A stretch of 64,000 bases of DNA, taken from the NCBI RefSeq assembly GCF_018219815.1, contig NZ_JADMKU010000007.1, positions 1 to 64,000 of the forward strand, in the 5' to 3' direction. Shown here in pieces: positions 8,613 through 17,755 of this stretch. The stretch is from Thalassovita aquimarina (lineage in GTDB: Bacteria; Pseudomonadota; Alphaproteobacteria; Rhodobacterales; Rhodobacteraceae). Numbering within the stretch: the stretch's first letter is position 1; each line of letters starts with the position of its first letter. Under the pieces are notes generated by a model. The model ran no database searches, was not told the origin of the DNA, and was given only the letters and a program-made list of their open reading frames with translations. A program made the translations under genes and the position numbers.

Positions 8613-9331
8613 TTGAAATCCGCGATCTGCACAAGAAATTCGGCGCATTGCATGTGCTCAAAGGTATCGACCTGGAGGTTCAGAAAGGCGAAGTCCTGTC
8701 GGTGATCGGTGCTTCCGGATCGGGCAAGTCGACATTGCTTTACTGCATCAACGGGCTGGAGCCGATCCACCAGGGCCGCGTGGTGGTGGACGGCACCGAC
8801 GTCCACGCCAAGGGCACCGACGTGAACAAGCTGCGACAAAAACTGGGCATGGTGTTTCAGCAATGGAACAGTTTCCCGCATCTCACCGTGCTGGAAAACG
8901 TCGCTCTGGCGCCGCGCATCGTGCGCGGGCTGTCCATGGCCGAGGCGCGCGACGTGGCGGCGAAACAGCTGGGCCATGTCGGCCTCGGAGACAAGCTGAA
9001 TTCCTATCCAAACGCGCTGTCGGGCGGACAGCAGCAGCGGCTGGCAATCGCCCGCGCGCTGGCGATGGAACCCGACTACATGCTGTTCGACGAGGCGACC
9101 TCGGCGCTGGACCCGGAACTGGTGGGCGAGGTGCTCGATACGATGCGGCTGCTGGCCGAGGAGGGCATGACGATGATCTGTGTCACCCATGAAATGGGCT
9201 TTGCCCGCGATGTCAGTGACAGGGTCGCCTTTTTCCACCAGGGCACGATGGAGGAAATCGGCCCGCCGGCGCAGATATTCGGTGACGCGCAGTCGGAACA
9301 CACGCGCCGCTTTCTCGCCAACGTCCGCTAG
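8609..9331 (+). CDS. Amino-acid ABC transporter ATP-binding protein
   Basis: 240 residues, standard for the HisP/GlnQ family. Walker [10 protein letters not shown] is at about 35-43. The Q-loop segment V-F-Q-Q-W-N-S-F-P-H-L-T is typical of polar amino-acid ATPases. The signature L-S-G-G-Q-Q-Q-R, the Walker B M-L-F-D-E-A-T-S-A-L-D and the switch histidine C-V-T-H-E-M-G-F-A are all present. The start overlaps the permease stop, and the Shine-Dalgarno AAAGGTGG lies inside that gene. It energises import by the two permeases upstream. Confidence 0.92.
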   Translation: MIEIRDLHKKFGALHVLKGIDLEVQKGEVLSVIGASGSGKSTLLYCINGLEPIHQGRVVVDGTDVHAKGTDVNKLRQKLGMVFQQWNSFPHLTVLENVALAPRIVRGLSMAEARDVAAKQLGHVGLGDKLNSYPNALSGGQQQRLAIARALAMEPDYMLFDEATSALDPELVGEVLDTMRLLAEEGMTMICVTHEMGFARDVSDRVAFFHQGTMEEIGPPAQIFGDAQSEHTRRFLANVR

Positions 9332-9439
9332 GACTTCGAAATAGAAAAGCTGAAACAGCTCAGCGGGTTAGGCATGCAGCTCCCGCTGGCGATACCCCCG
9401 GTGCGCCGGGATAACGGGAACTCGACAAAGGAAAGCCCC

Positions 9440-10399
9440 ATGACCAAGAACATCTTCACCGGTACCATCCCGGCCCTCATGACCCCCTGCAAGCCGGACC
9501 GGAGCCCGGATTTCGACGCGCTTGTGCGCAAGGGACAGGAGTTGATCGCGGCGGGCATGTCGGCCGTGGTCTATTGCGGCTCGATGGGCGACTGGCCGCT
9601 GTTGACCGACGCGCAGCGCCAGCAAGGCGTGGCGCGGCTGGTCGAAGCCGGCTTGCCCACCATCGTCGGCACCGGTGCGATCAATTCGGCCAGTGCGGTG
9701 GACCATGCCGCCCATGCCGCCCGGGTCGGGGCGCAGGGGCTGATGGTCATCCCGCGGGTGCTGTCGCGCGGCACCGCGGTCACCGCGCAGCGCGCGCATT
9801 TCTCCGCCATCCTCAGCGCCGCACCCGACCTGCCGGCGGTGATCTACAACAGTCCCTACTATGGCTTCGCAACCCGCGCCGACCTGTTCTTCGAACTGCG
9901 CAATGAGCATCCGAACCTGATCGGCTTCAAGGAATTCGGCGGTGCCGAGGATCTGCGCTATGCCGCCGAGACCATCACCAGCAAGGACGACGGCGTGACG
10001 CTGATGATCGGTGTCGACACCACGGTTTACCACGGCTTCGTGAACTGCGGCGCCGGCGGGGCGATCACCGGCATCGGCAATGCGCTGCCCAAGGAAGTGC
10101 TGCATCTTGTGGCGCTGTGCCAGAACGCGGCGGCAGGCAATGCCGAGGCGCGTGTCAGGGCGCGCGAACTGGAGGAGGCGCTTGGCGTGCTGTCCTCCTT
10201 CGACGAGGGTGCGGACCTGGTGCTTTACTACAAGTACCTGATGGTGCTGAACGGCGATGCCGAATACGCGCTGCATTTCAACGAAGCCGATTGCCTGAGC
10301 GACAGCCAGCGCAACTATGCCGAGGCGCAGTACCGGCTGTTCCGCGACTGGTATGCGGACTGGTCGCGGCAGGGCGGGGTGGTTGCCGAATGCGCGTGA
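9440..10399 (+). CDS. Pyrroline-4-hydroxy-2-carboxylate deaminase (DHDPS/NAL family)
   Basis: 319 residues, class I aldolase fold of the dihydrodipicolinate synthase family. The Schiff-base lysine is K164 (L-I-G-F-K-E-F-G-G) and the catalytic tyrosine Y136 (V-I-Y-N-S-P-Y-Y-G); the Y-N-S-P-Y-Y-G variant is typical of the hydroxyproline-pathway deaminase. In that pathway it converts pyrroline-4-hydroxy-2-carboxylate to 2-oxoglutarate semialdehyde with loss of ammonia. The start at 9440 is chosen for AAAGGAAAG upstream; a longer frame from 9374 has none. It overlaps the epimerase gene by 10 bases. All four classical hydroxyproline enzymes are adjacent, which strongly supports the function. Confidence 0.85.
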   Translation: MTKNIFTGTIPALMTPCKPDRSPDFDALVRKGQELIAAGMSAVVYCGSMGDWPLLTDAQRQQGVARLVEAGLPTIVGTGAINSASAVDHAAHAARVGAQGLMVIPRVLSRGTAVTAQRAHFSAILSAAPDLPAVIYNSPYYGFATRADLFFELRNEHPNLIGFKEFGGAEDLRYAAETITSKDDGVTLMIGVDTTVYHGFVNCGAGGAITGIGNALPKEVLHLVALCQNAAAGNAEARVRARELEEALGVLSSFDEGADLVLYYKYLMVLNGDAEYALHFNEADCLSDSQRNYAEAQYRLFRDWYADWSRQGGVVAECA

Positions 10400-11322
10400 T
10401 CGACAGCCATACCGGCGGCGAACCGACGCGGTTGATCGTCGGGGGCGGCCCCGCCCTTGGCGCCGGTCCCCTCGCGGAGCGCGCCCTGCGGCTGGCGCGG
10501 CAACATGGCGATTTCTGCGCCTCCGTCCTTCTGGAACCGCGCGGTCATGACGCCGTGGTCGGGGCGCTGCTGGTGCCGGCCACAGTGCCGGACTGCGTGA
10601 CCGGGGTGATCTTTTTCAACCCGGTCGGCCCCTTGGGCATGTGCGGTCATGCCACCATCGGTACGGCTGTGACGCTGGCGCATCTGGGGCATATCGAACC
10701 GGGGTTGCACCGCATCGAAACCCCGGTGGGTGTGGTCGAGGTGGACCTGCACGACGCGAACACCGCCTCTGTCGTGAACGTCGAGAGCTACCGGTTGCAC
10801 AAGGACGTGACGGTCGATGTCGAAGGCCTTGGCCCGGTCACCGGCGATGTCGCCTGGGGCGGCAACTGGTTCTTCCTGACCGAGGATGCGCCGGTGGCGC
10901 TGGAGATCGCCAATATCGGGGCGCTGAGCGCGGCGGCACTCAAGGTGCGGCAGGCGTTGCAGGACGCTGGTATTACCGGGGCGGATGGCGCGTGGATCGA
11001 CCACGTCGAATTCACCGGCCCGGCCCGGTCCGCGGCAGCGCAGGGGCGCAACTTCGTGCTCTGCCCCGGCGGCGCCTACGACCGCTCGCCCTGCGGTACA
11101 GGCACATCCGCCAAGCTCGCCTGCCTGGCCGCCAACGGGCTGCTCGCCCCCGGCGAGGATTGGCTGCAGGAGAGCATCATCGGCAGCACCTATCGGCTGA
11201 GCTACCGGCCCGGCGTCAATGGCGGGATCGTCCCGACCGTCACCGGGCAGGCCTTCGTGACCGCGCAAGCCGAGCTGCTGTTCGACCCGGCGGACCCCTA
11301 CGCGCGGGGCATCCGCCCCTGA
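10390..11322 (+). CDS. 4-hydroxyproline 2-epimerase (proline racemase family, Cys/Cys)
   Basis: 310 residues. It interconverts trans-4-hydroxy-L-proline and cis-4-hydroxy-D-proline without cofactor, using two opposed thiols. Both are present: C85 in G-M-C-G-H-A-T-I-G and C235 in D-R-S-P-C-G-T-G-T-S-A. The Cys/Cys pair separates it from the dehydratase branches. The N-terminal I-D-S-H-T-G-G-E-P-T-R is the family signature. The start lies 10 bases inside the deaminase gene. Proline racemase activity is an alternative, but the pathway neighbours favour 4-hydroxyproline. Confidence 0.88.
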   Translation: MRVIDSHTGGEPTRLIVGGGPALGAGPLAERALRLARQHGDFCASVLLEPRGHDAVVGALLVPATVPDCVTGVIFFNPVGPLGMCGHATIGTAVTLAHLGHIEPGLHRIETPVGVVEVDLHDANTASVVNVESYRLHKDVTVDVEGLGPVTGDVAWGGNWFFLTEDAPVALEIANIGALSAAALKVRQALQDAGITGADGAWIDHVEFTGPARSAAAQGRNFVLCPGGAYDRSPCGTGTSAKLACLAANGLLAPGEDWLQESIIGSTYRLSYRPGVNGGIVPTVTGQAFVTAQAELLFDPADPYARGIRP

Positions 11323-11342
11323 CCCCAAATCGGAGAGACTTC

Positions 11343-12773
11343 ATGGAATTCAGAAACTACATCGGCGGGGAATGGCTGGAGACCACCGCCATCACTGCAA
11401 TCGTCAATCCCTCGGATATCAGCGACGTGCTCGGCCATGCCGCCCAGGCAACGGACGAGGACATGGATCGCGCCATCGCCGCCGCGCGGGATGCCGCGCC
11501 GCTCTGGGCCGCCACGACGCCGCAGCAGCGTTTCGACGTGCTGGATGCCGCCGGCAGCGAGCTTTTGGCCCGCAAGGAAGAGCTTGGCCGCCTACTGTCA
11601 CGCGAGGAGGGCAAGACCTTGGCCGAGGGCATCGGCGAGGTCGCCCGCGCCGGGCAGATATTCAAGTTCTTCGCCGGCGAGTGCCTGCGTCAGCGCGGCG
11701 ATCACCTCGCTTCCGTACGTCCGGGCATCGGTGTCGACGTCACCCGCGCGCCGGTCGGCGTCGTGGGGCTGATCACGCCGTGGAACTTCCCGATCGCGAT
11801 CCCCGCCTGGAAGATCGCGCCGGCGCTGGCCCATGGCAACGCGGTGATCCTGAAACCGGCCGAACTGGTGCCGGGCTGCGCCCATGCGCTGGTCGAGATT
11901 CTGTCGCGCACGGGCCTGCCCGCGGGTGTGGTCAACCTGGTGATCGGGCGTGGTTCGGAACTCGGCCCGCGGCTGATCGAGGACGCCCGGGTGAACGCGA
12001 TTTCCTTCACCGGCTCGGTGCCGACCGGGCGCGGCATCGCTGCGGCCTGCGGCGCGCGCCTGAAGAAGGTACAACTGGAAATGGGCGGCAAGAACCCGAT
12101 GGTGGTGCTCGATGACGCCGACCTCGGCGTCGCGGTGAAAGCCTGCCTCAACGGCGCCTTTTATTCCACCGGCCAGCGCTGCACCGCCTCGTCGCGGTTG
12201 GTGGTGACCGAAGGTATCCACGACCGTTTTGTCGCCGCGCTCATCGAGCGGATGCACGCGTTGAAGGTCGGCCACGCGCTGGATCCGGAGACGCAGATGG
12301 GACCGGCGGTGGACGCCCGCCAGCTTGACCAGAACCTGAGCTATCTCGACATCGCCGCAGCGGATGGCGGCGAGGTGATCGGCGGTGAACGCCTGGGCCG
12401 GGCAACGGAAGGCTTCTACATGGCCCCGGCGCTGGTCACTGGGACCGATGCCGCCATGCGGATCAACCGCGAGGAGGTCTTCGGCCCGGTCGCCTCTGTG
12501 ATCCGGGTGAAGGACTACGACGCGGCGCTTGCGGTGGCCAACGACACCGAATTCGGGCTCAGCGCCGGCATCTGCACCACCTCGCTGAAACACGCCACCC
12601 ATTTCAAGGCGCACGCGCAGGCGGGGATGGTGATGGTCAACCTGCCGACGGCGGGGGTGGACTACCACGTGCCCTTCGGCGGCACCAAGGGATCCAGCTT
12701 CGGGTCGCGCGAGCAGGGGACTTACGCCGCTGAGTTTTATACCACGGTGAAGACCGCCTACACCTTGGCCTGA
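11343..12773 (+). CDS. 2-Oxoglutarate semialdehyde dehydrogenase (ALDH superfamily)
   Basis: 476 residues. NAD(P)-dependent oxidation of 2-oxoglutarate semialdehyde to 2-oxoglutarate is the last step of hydroxyproline breakdown. The oxyanion-hole region P-W-N-F-P is at 146-150, the general base E246 in L-E-M-G-G-K-N-P, and the nucleophile C280 in G-Q-R-C-T-A-S-S-R. The C-terminal E-V-F-G-P-V block is present. GGAGAG precedes the start. By family alone the enzyme could be a succinate-semialdehyde or other aldehyde dehydrogenase; its place between the epimerase and the D-hydroxyproline oxidase supports the specific call. Confidence 0.85.
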   Translation: MEFRNYIGGEWLETTAITAIVNPSDISDVLGHAAQATDEDMDRAIAAARDAAPLWAATTPQQRFDVLDAAGSELLARKEELGRLLSREEGKTLAEGIGEVARAGQIFKFFAGECLRQRGDHLASVRPGIGVDVTRAPVGVVGLITPWNFPIAIPAWKIAPALAHGNAVILKPAELVPGCAHALVEILSRTGLPAGVVNLVIGRGSELGPRLIEDARVNAISFTGSVPTGRGIAAACGARLKKVQLEMGGKNPMVVLDDADLGVAVKACLNGAFYSTGQRCTASSRLVVTEGIHDRFVAALIERMHALKVGHALDPETQMGPAVDARQLDQNLSYLDIAAADGGEVIGGERLGRATEGFYMAPALVTGTDAAMRINREEVFGPVASVIRVKDYDAALAVANDTEFGLSAGICTTSLKHATHFKAHAQAGMVMVNLPTAGVDYHVPFGGTKGSSFGSREQGTYAAEFYTTVKTAYTLA

Positions 12774-12826
12774 TGTGGCAAACAGGGGCGCGGTACCTGC
12801 CGCACCCCCGGAAAAGGGATTTGCGC

Positions 12827-14068
12827 ATGACGACTTCGGAAATCACTGTCATCGGGGCCGGGATCATCGGCATCAGCTCGGCGCTCGCGCTGCAATCGTG
12901 CGGCCATGCGGTGACGGTGCTGGACCGCGAGGGCGTCGGCGCCGGCGCCTCCTCCGGCAACGCCGGGGCCTTCGCCTTCACCGATATCGTGCCGCTGGCG
13001 ACGCCCGGCATCATGCGTGAGGCGCCGAAATGGCTGCTCGATCCGTCGGGGCCGCTTTCTGTGCCTCCGGCCTACGCGCTGAAGATCGCGCCCTGGATGC
13101 TGCGCTTCTGGCGGGCCAGCTGGCGCGACCGCTACGCACGCTCGATGGCGGCGCAATCCAGCCTGATGGCACTCAGCCGTGCAGCGCTGGAGCGGCAGGT
13201 CAAGGGGGTCGACGGCGAGGCGCTGATGCAGCGCGAGGGGCAGTTGCAGCTTTACGAAGGCGAGGCCGAGTTCCGCGCCAGCCTGCCGACGTGGCAGTTG
13301 CGCGAGGCACATGGCATCCGCTTCGAGCTGCTGCAAAGCCCCGAGGCGATCGCCGAGATCCAGCCGGGCCTTGACCGGCGTTTCACCCATGCCGGTTTCA
13401 CGCCGGACTGGCTTAACACCTGCGATCCTGCGGCATGGTTGCGCCATCTGGCAGATCGTTTCGTCGCTCTCGGCGGGCGGATCGAGCAGGCCGAGGTCAC
13501 CGCCCTGGCGCAGGAGGGCGCGCGGGTGCGGCTGACTACCGGCTCGGGCGCGCACGCCGCCGACCGCGTTGTGGTGGCGGCGGGGGCCTGGTCGCATCAC
13601 CTGGCCCGCACCCTTGGCGACCGGCTGCCGCTGGAGACCGAGCGCGGATACAACACCACGCTGCCCGCCGGCGCCTTCGACCTGCGCACCCATCTCACCT
13701 TCGGCGGGCACGGCTTCGTCGTCAGCCGGATCAACGGCGGCGTGCGCGTCGGCGGGGCGGTGGAACTGGGCGGCCTCAGGCTGCCGCCGAACTACAAGCG
13801 CGCGCGGGTGCTCTTGGACAAGGCCGCCGAGTTCCTGCCCGGACTGAAGACCAGCGGCGGCACGCGATGGATGGGCTTCCGTCCCTCGATGCCTGACAGC
13901 CTGCCGGTGATCGGCGCCGCGCCACGCGCCGACCGGGTGATCTATGCCTTCGGCCACGGCCATCTTGGGCTGACCCAGGCCGCCGGCACCGCCGAGCTGG
14001 TGCGCGACCTCGTACGTCGCGGCATCCCCGAAATCAACCCGGCGCCTTTTGCGCCGACCCGTTTCTGA
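12827..14068 (+). CDS. FAD-dependent D-hydroxyproline dehydrogenase (DAO family)
   Basis: 413 residues. The N-terminal dinucleotide motif V-I-G-A-G-I-I-G is at 8-15, and [17 protein letters not shown] follows, the DadA-type pattern. The C-terminal [13 protein letters not shown] segment binds FAD. It should oxidise cis-4-hydroxy-D-proline to pyrroline-4-hydroxy-2-carboxylate, feeding the deaminase in the same operon. This single-subunit type is as in rhizobial HypO-like enzymes, not the heteromeric form. The start at 12827 follows GGAAAAGGGAT. General D-amino-acid dehydrogenase is the alternative. Confidence 0.85.
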   Translation: MTTSEITVIGAGIIGISSALALQSCGHAVTVLDREGVGAGASSGNAGAFAFTDIVPLATPGIMREAPKWLLDPSGPLSVPPAYALKIAPWMLRFWRASWRDRYARSMAAQSSLMALSRAALERQVKGVDGEALMQREGQLQLYEGEAEFRASLPTWQLREAHGIRFELLQSPEAIAEIQPGLDRRFTHAGFTPDWLNTCDPAAWLRHLADRFVALGGRIEQAEVTALAQEGARVRLTTGSGAHAADRVVVAAGAWSHHLARTLGDRLPLETERGYNTTLPAGAFDLRTHLTFGGHGFVVSRINGGVRVGGAVELGGLRLPPNYKRARVLLDKAAEFLPGLKTSGGTRWMGFRPSMPDSLPVIGAAPRADRVIYAFGHGHLGLTQAAGTAELVRDLVRRGIPEINPAPFAPTRF

Positions 14069-14081
14069 GAAAGGACACCCA

Positions 14082-15185
14082 ATGAAAATCAGCGCCATCA
14101 ATGTCTACCAGGTCGACCTGCCGCTCAAGGAAGGCCGCTACAACTGGTCGAACGGCAATTTCGTCGAGGTCTTCGACAGCACCGTTGTCGAGATCCTCAC
14201 CGACGAGGGCCTGAAAGGTTATGCCGAATGCTGCCCGCTGGGTTCGGCCTACCTGCCGTCCTTCGCGTTGGGCGTGCGCGCCGGGTTGCAGGAACTGGCG
14301 CCGCATCTGATCGGACAGGACCCGCTGAACATCGGTGAAATCAACCGCGCCATGGATGCCGCCCTGCGCGGTCACCCCTACGCCAAGGCGCCGATCGACA
14401 TCGCCTGCTGGGACCTTCTGGGCAAGGCGACGGGGCAGCCGGTCCATACCCTGCTGGGCGGGGCGGCGCAGGATGACGTGGTGCTTTACCGCGCGATCAG
14501 CCAGGAAGATCCCGAAGTCATGGCGTGCAAGATCGAGGGCTATTCGGCGGAAGGCTATACCAAGTTCCAGCTCAAGGTCGGCGGCGATGCCAACGAAGAT
14601 ATCGAGCGCATCCACGCGACCCGCGCGGTGCTGAAATCCTCCGACCTGCTGGTGGCGGACGCCAACACCGGCTGGACCCGGCACGAGGCGGCCCGCGTCG
14701 TCGGTGCGATTTCCACGCTCGACGTCTATGTCGAACAGCCCTGCCTGACCTACGAGGAGAGCCTCTCGATCCGCCGCCGCACCGCGTTGCCCTTCGTCAT
14801 GGACGAGGTGATCGACGGGCCGAACATGCTGGTGCGCGGCATCGCCGAGGACGCGATGGACGTGATCAACCTGAAGATTTCCAAGGTCGGCGGGTTGAGC
14901 CGCGCCAAATTGATGCGCGACCTCTGTATCGCGCATGGCATCCCGATGACCATCGAGGACACCTGGGGCGGCGACATCACGACCGCCGCGATCGCCCACC
15001 TGGCGCGCTCGACCCCGGCGGAGTTCTGTTTCTCGGCCACCGACTTCAACAGCTATGGTACCGTCAAGATCGCCGATGGCGCGCCACAGCGGGTGAACGG
15101 GCGGATGACCGCAGCGGATCGTCCCGGGCTCGGCATCACGCCGGATTTCAACGCGTTGGGCGATCCCGTCGCCCGCTATTCCTGA
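14082..15185 (+). CDS. Enolase-superfamily enzyme: cis-3-hydroxyproline dehydratase or hydroxyproline-betaine epimerase type
   Basis: 367 residues, muconate-lactonizing subgroup of the enolase superfamily. Metal ligands are visible as D193 (V-A-D-A-N-T-G-W), E218 (V-E-Q-P-C) and D241 (V-M-D-E). Two acid/base lysines face each other at K165 (F-Q-L-K-V-G-G) and K265 ([10 protein letters not shown]). The arrangement, and E-Q-P-C followed by L-T-Y-E-E, resembles both the cis-3-hydroxy-L-proline dehydratase and the HpbD 4-hydroxyproline-betaine 2-epimerase families of marine alphaproteobacteria. It lies inside the hydroxyproline operon, 13 bases after the oxidase gene and 8 before a second proline-racemase-family gene. 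The exact reaction is open. Confidence 0.75.
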   Translation: MKISAINVYQVDLPLKEGRYNWSNGNFVEVFDSTVVEILTDEGLKGYAECCPLGSAYLPSFALGVRAGLQELAPHLIGQDPLNIGEINRAMDAALRGHPYAKAPIDIACWDLLGKATGQPVHTLLGGAAQDDVVLYRAISQEDPEVMACKIEGYSAEGYTKFQLKVGGDANEDIERIHATRAVLKSSDLLVADANTGWTRHEAARVVGAISTLDVYVEQPCLTYEESLSIRRRTALPFVMDEVIDGPNMLVRGIAEDAMDVINLKISKVGGLSRAKLMRDLCIAHGIPMTIEDTWGGDITTAAIAHLARSTPAEFCFSATDFNSYGTVKIADGAPQRVNGRMTAADRPGLGITPDFNALGDPVARYS

Positions 15186-15193
15186 GGTGAAGC

Positions 15194-16219
15194 ATGCGCA
15201 GCAGCAAGACCATTCACGTGATTTCCTGCCACGCCGAGGGCGAGGTCGGCGATGTCATCGTCGGCGGCGTCGCCCCGCCCCCGGGCGAGACGCTGTGGGA
15301 CCAGCGCAGCTTCGTTGCGCAGGACGAGAGTCTGCGCAACTTCGTTCTGAACGAACCGCGCGGCGGTGTGTTCCGGCACGCCAACCTGCTGGTGCCGCCC
15401 AAACATCCCGAGGCCGACGCCGCCTTCATCATCATGGAACCCGAGGACACGCCGCCGATGTCGGGGTCGAATTCGATCTGCGTCTCCACCGTGCTGTTGG
15501 ACGGGGGCATCCTGCCGATGCAGGAGCCGGTGACCGAACTGGTGCTGGAGGCGCCCGGCGGGCTGGTGAAGGTGCGCGCCGAGTGCCGGAACGGCAAGGC
15601 CGAGCGGATCAGCGTGCAAAACCTGCCGAGTTTCGCCGACCGGCTGGACGCCAAGCTGGAAGTGGAGGGGATCGGCACCTTGACCGTGGACACCGCCTAT
15701 GGCGGCGACAGTTTCGTGGTGGTGGATGCTAGCGCACTGGGCTTTGCCATCGTCGAGGACGAGGCCGGCGACATCGCCCGGCTCGGGGTGCGGATCACCG
15801 ATGCCGCCAACGAACAGCTGGGCTTTTGCCACCCGGAAAACGCGGAGTGGGATCACATCTCGTTCTGCGCCTTCGCCGGACCGCTTGAGCAGACCGAAAC
15901 CGGGCTGACCGGGCGTTCTGCGGTGGCGATCCAGCCGGGCAAGGTGGACCGCTCGCCCACCGGGACCGCGGTGTCGGCGCGCATGGCGCTGATGGCGGCG
16001 CGCGGCCAGATGCAGGCCGGGCAGGAATTCCTTGCGACCTCGATCATCGGTTCGCAGTTCACCGGCAGGATCCTCGGCGAGACGCGGGTCGGCGGCCGTC
16101 CGGCGATCATACCGCAGATCAGCGGACGCGGATGGGTCACCGGTATCCACCAGCACATGCTGGACCCGGACGATCCCTGGCCCTGCGGCTACCGGCTGCG
16201 CGACACCTGGGGGGCGTGA
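15194..16219 (+). CDS. Proline racemase-family protein with Ser/Thr active-site pair (3-hydroxyproline dehydratase-like)
   Basis: 341 residues. The fold is that of the proline racemase family, but neither catalytic cysteine is present. The first position is S90 (P-M-S-G-S-N-S-I-C) and the second T256 ([12 protein letters not shown]). A threonine at the second site is characteristic of trans-3-hydroxy-L-proline dehydratases, where a single base removes the alpha proton and water leaves. A serine at the first site is found in some 3-hydroxyproline-specific branches. It is unlikely to be a two-thiol racemase. The product of a dehydratase would be pyrroline-2-carboxylate, which needs a reductase not obvious in this operon. 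It is the last gene of the hydroxyproline operon. Confidence 0.78.
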   Translation: MRSSKTIHVISCHAEGEVGDVIVGGVAPPPGETLWDQRSFVAQDESLRNFVLNEPRGGVFRHANLLVPPKHPEADAAFIIMEPEDTPPMSGSNSICVSTVLLDGGILPMQEPVTELVLEAPGGLVKVRAECRNGKAERISVQNLPSFADRLDAKLEVEGIGTLTVDTAYGGDSFVVVDASALGFAIVEDEAGDIARLGVRITDAANEQLGFCHPENAEWDHISFCAFAGPLEQTETGLTGRSAVAIQPGKVDRSPTGTAVSARMALMAARGQMQAGQEFLATSIIGSQFTGRILGETRVGGRPAIIPQISGRGWVTGIHQHMLDPDDPWPCGYRLRDTWGA

Positions 16220-16559
16220 CGGTTTGGGAAAGGCGTTTGGGACTGCGCGAAACTCGATTGCTTCGTGTTGGCCTTTCACGGGTGGAATGGCGGCAGATCC
16301 ATCGATCCGAAGGTGTCACAAGAGAACGGACGTGATCAACCCCACCCAGGCGGTCCAGTATGAATGACGCCGCATATTTGCCCCTGGTTCCATCGGGACC
16401 AAGGGCATTGGTGCCTGTACGCCCTTGCCTTACTGCCCGAGCAAATGTGTTTTGATCCGCTCATATCCATATCCGATATGAATGCGCTGGAGGATTTCGT
16501 TCTGAATCTCTTCAACGGCCGTCTTGCGTTCGTTTTTCTCTGATGAGGCGATCGGATTA
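16220..16559. other. Intergenic region before TRAP remnant
   Basis: About 340 bases with no recognisable gene. The upstream part of the TRAP permease that the next fragment derives from was not found here in any frame. Confidence 0.4.
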
Positions 16560-16562
16560 TCC

Positions 16563-16949
16563 TCTATCGGCGCCGAATTCTCGGGGGTGGGCATCAAGGC
16601 TTTGTCGTTTCAGCGCTGTTTCAGCGCATTTGCCCGGCTGATGATGGGCATATTCATGGACCAGCTCGCGATCCTGTCTCTCGCGATGCCGCTGGCCTTC
16701 CCGACGGCGTTGGCACTCGACTACGATCCCGTTTCGTTCGGTATCGTTGTGACGAACACGGTGGAAATCGGCCTGCTGACACCGCCCTTGGGGCTCAAGG
16801 TGTATGTGGCCGCTGCTCAGACCGGTGTGCCGCTCTGCAAGATCTTCCGCGGGATCCTGCCATTCCTCGCGATGGAAATGCTGATTCTGCTTCTGCTGCT
16901 CTGTTTTCCGCAGATCACATTGTGGCTGCCAAGCCTGATGCTGCGCTGA
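16563..16949 (+). pseudogene. Remnant of a TRAP transporter large permease (DctM C-terminus)
   Basis: The frame ending at 16949 encodes only the last about 115 residues of a DctM protein. Recognisable blocks are G-I-F-M-D-Q-L-A-I-L, a Y-D-P-V-S-F-G-I-V-V-T-N-T-V-E-I-G-L segment, L-T-P-P-L-G-L-K-V-Y-V and a last helix ending L-W-L-P-S-L. A normal DctM has about 430 residues and eleven or more helices, so some 300 residues are missing. Nothing upstream continues the homology, and no DctP or DctQ is adjacent. It is a deletion remnant. The boundary on the left is approximate. Confidence 0.8.
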
Positions 16950-17064
16950 GGCGATGAAACGGCACAAGATATTCGGCCCGTTCCCCGATCCGTCCCGTGA
17001 CGCGAGAGGGAAGCGGCCACGTCCCGCACGTCCTTGACCTTCAATTCGTCGTTCGCTTCAAGCG

Positions 17065-17673
17065 TCAGTCGGCCTTCCGATATCCGCAGTTGGACTCCCC
17101 AAGATATCCGTAGACGGCCCGCTGCAACCGTTGCCGCAGCCCCTTGGTATCAGTTTCGCCCGTGATCGCAGCCGTGTTGATGATTGCATGGCAGATTGCG
17201 ACGATGTCGCGCGCCGCGTTCCGGTCTGCATGCGGGGCGTGCGCCCTGACGATATCCGTGATCGTGTCGGCCAGCCTTGTGGCAAGCTCCTGAGCCTCGG
17301 GGCCTATGTCCAGCGTCTGCTCGATATATTCCAGTTGCAGAGCAAGCCGGGGCCGCGCGAACTGATGTTCGAGACCGGCATCGATCAGCGCGTCGATTTT
17401 CGCCGCCGTGCCGGCCGCGCCGGCTGCGATCCGCTGCACGTCAGCAAGCAGATTTGACCGTTCCCGCCGGACCAGCGAGGCTAGGATCGCTTCCTTGTTC
17501 GGAAAATACTGATAGAGCGATCCGATGCTGACGCCAGCGCGCTCCGCGATGCGATTGGTGGTCAGGGTGTCCATCCGCTCGCCCTCGAGAATGCGAGCGG
17601 CGGCCTCTACGATGTCGGAGGCGGTGGCTTTCGCGCGCGCCTGGCGCCCTTGTTTTCTTGGTTCGATGTCCAC
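17065..17673 (-). CDS. TetR-family transcriptional regulator
   Basis: 202 residues with the GTG start at 17673, which has AGAGG seven bases upstream. A longer TTG start at 17715 would overlap the operator-like repeat. The N-terminal helix-turn-helix reads T-T-N-R-I-A-E-R-A-G-V-S-I-G-S-L-Y-Q-Y-F-P, a textbook TetR DNA-binding segment, and is followed by an all-helical ligand domain with no recognised specificity. The gene is divergent from a darcynin-family gene and an SDR gene. The 7-bp inverted repeat between them is a probable operator, so local repression of that pair is likely. Confidence 0.88.
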   Translation of the reverse strand: MDIEPRKQGRQARAKATASDIVEAAARILEGERMDTLTTNRIAERAGVSIGSLYQYFPNKEAILASLVRRERSNLLADVQRIAAGAAGTAAKIDALIDAGLEHQFARPRLALQLEYIEQTLDIGPEAQELATRLADTITDIVRAHAPHADRNAARDIVAICHAIINTAAITGETDTKGLRQRLQRAVYGYLGESNCGYRKAD

Positions 17674-17700
17674 CGGTGGCCTCTGCGTGGCAATGCGAGT

Positions 17701-17724
17701 TGTGAATGCGAGCAATTATTCACA
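17701..17724. promoter_or_regulatory. Inverted repeat TGTGAAT-N10-ATTCACA, probable TetR operator
   Basis: Perfect 7-bp arms are separated by 10 bases between the TetR GTG start and the darcynin gene 32 bases downstream. Size and position fit a TetR dimer site controlling both directions. Confidence 0.55.
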
Positions 17725-17755
17725 TTCTCTGACTGACTGCAATGAGGAGCCCATA

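Noticed and set aside
7224-8648. 474-codon antisense frame over the two amino-acid permeases
   Set aside because: Glutamine/histidine/arginine-rich shadow of two well-supported permease genes.
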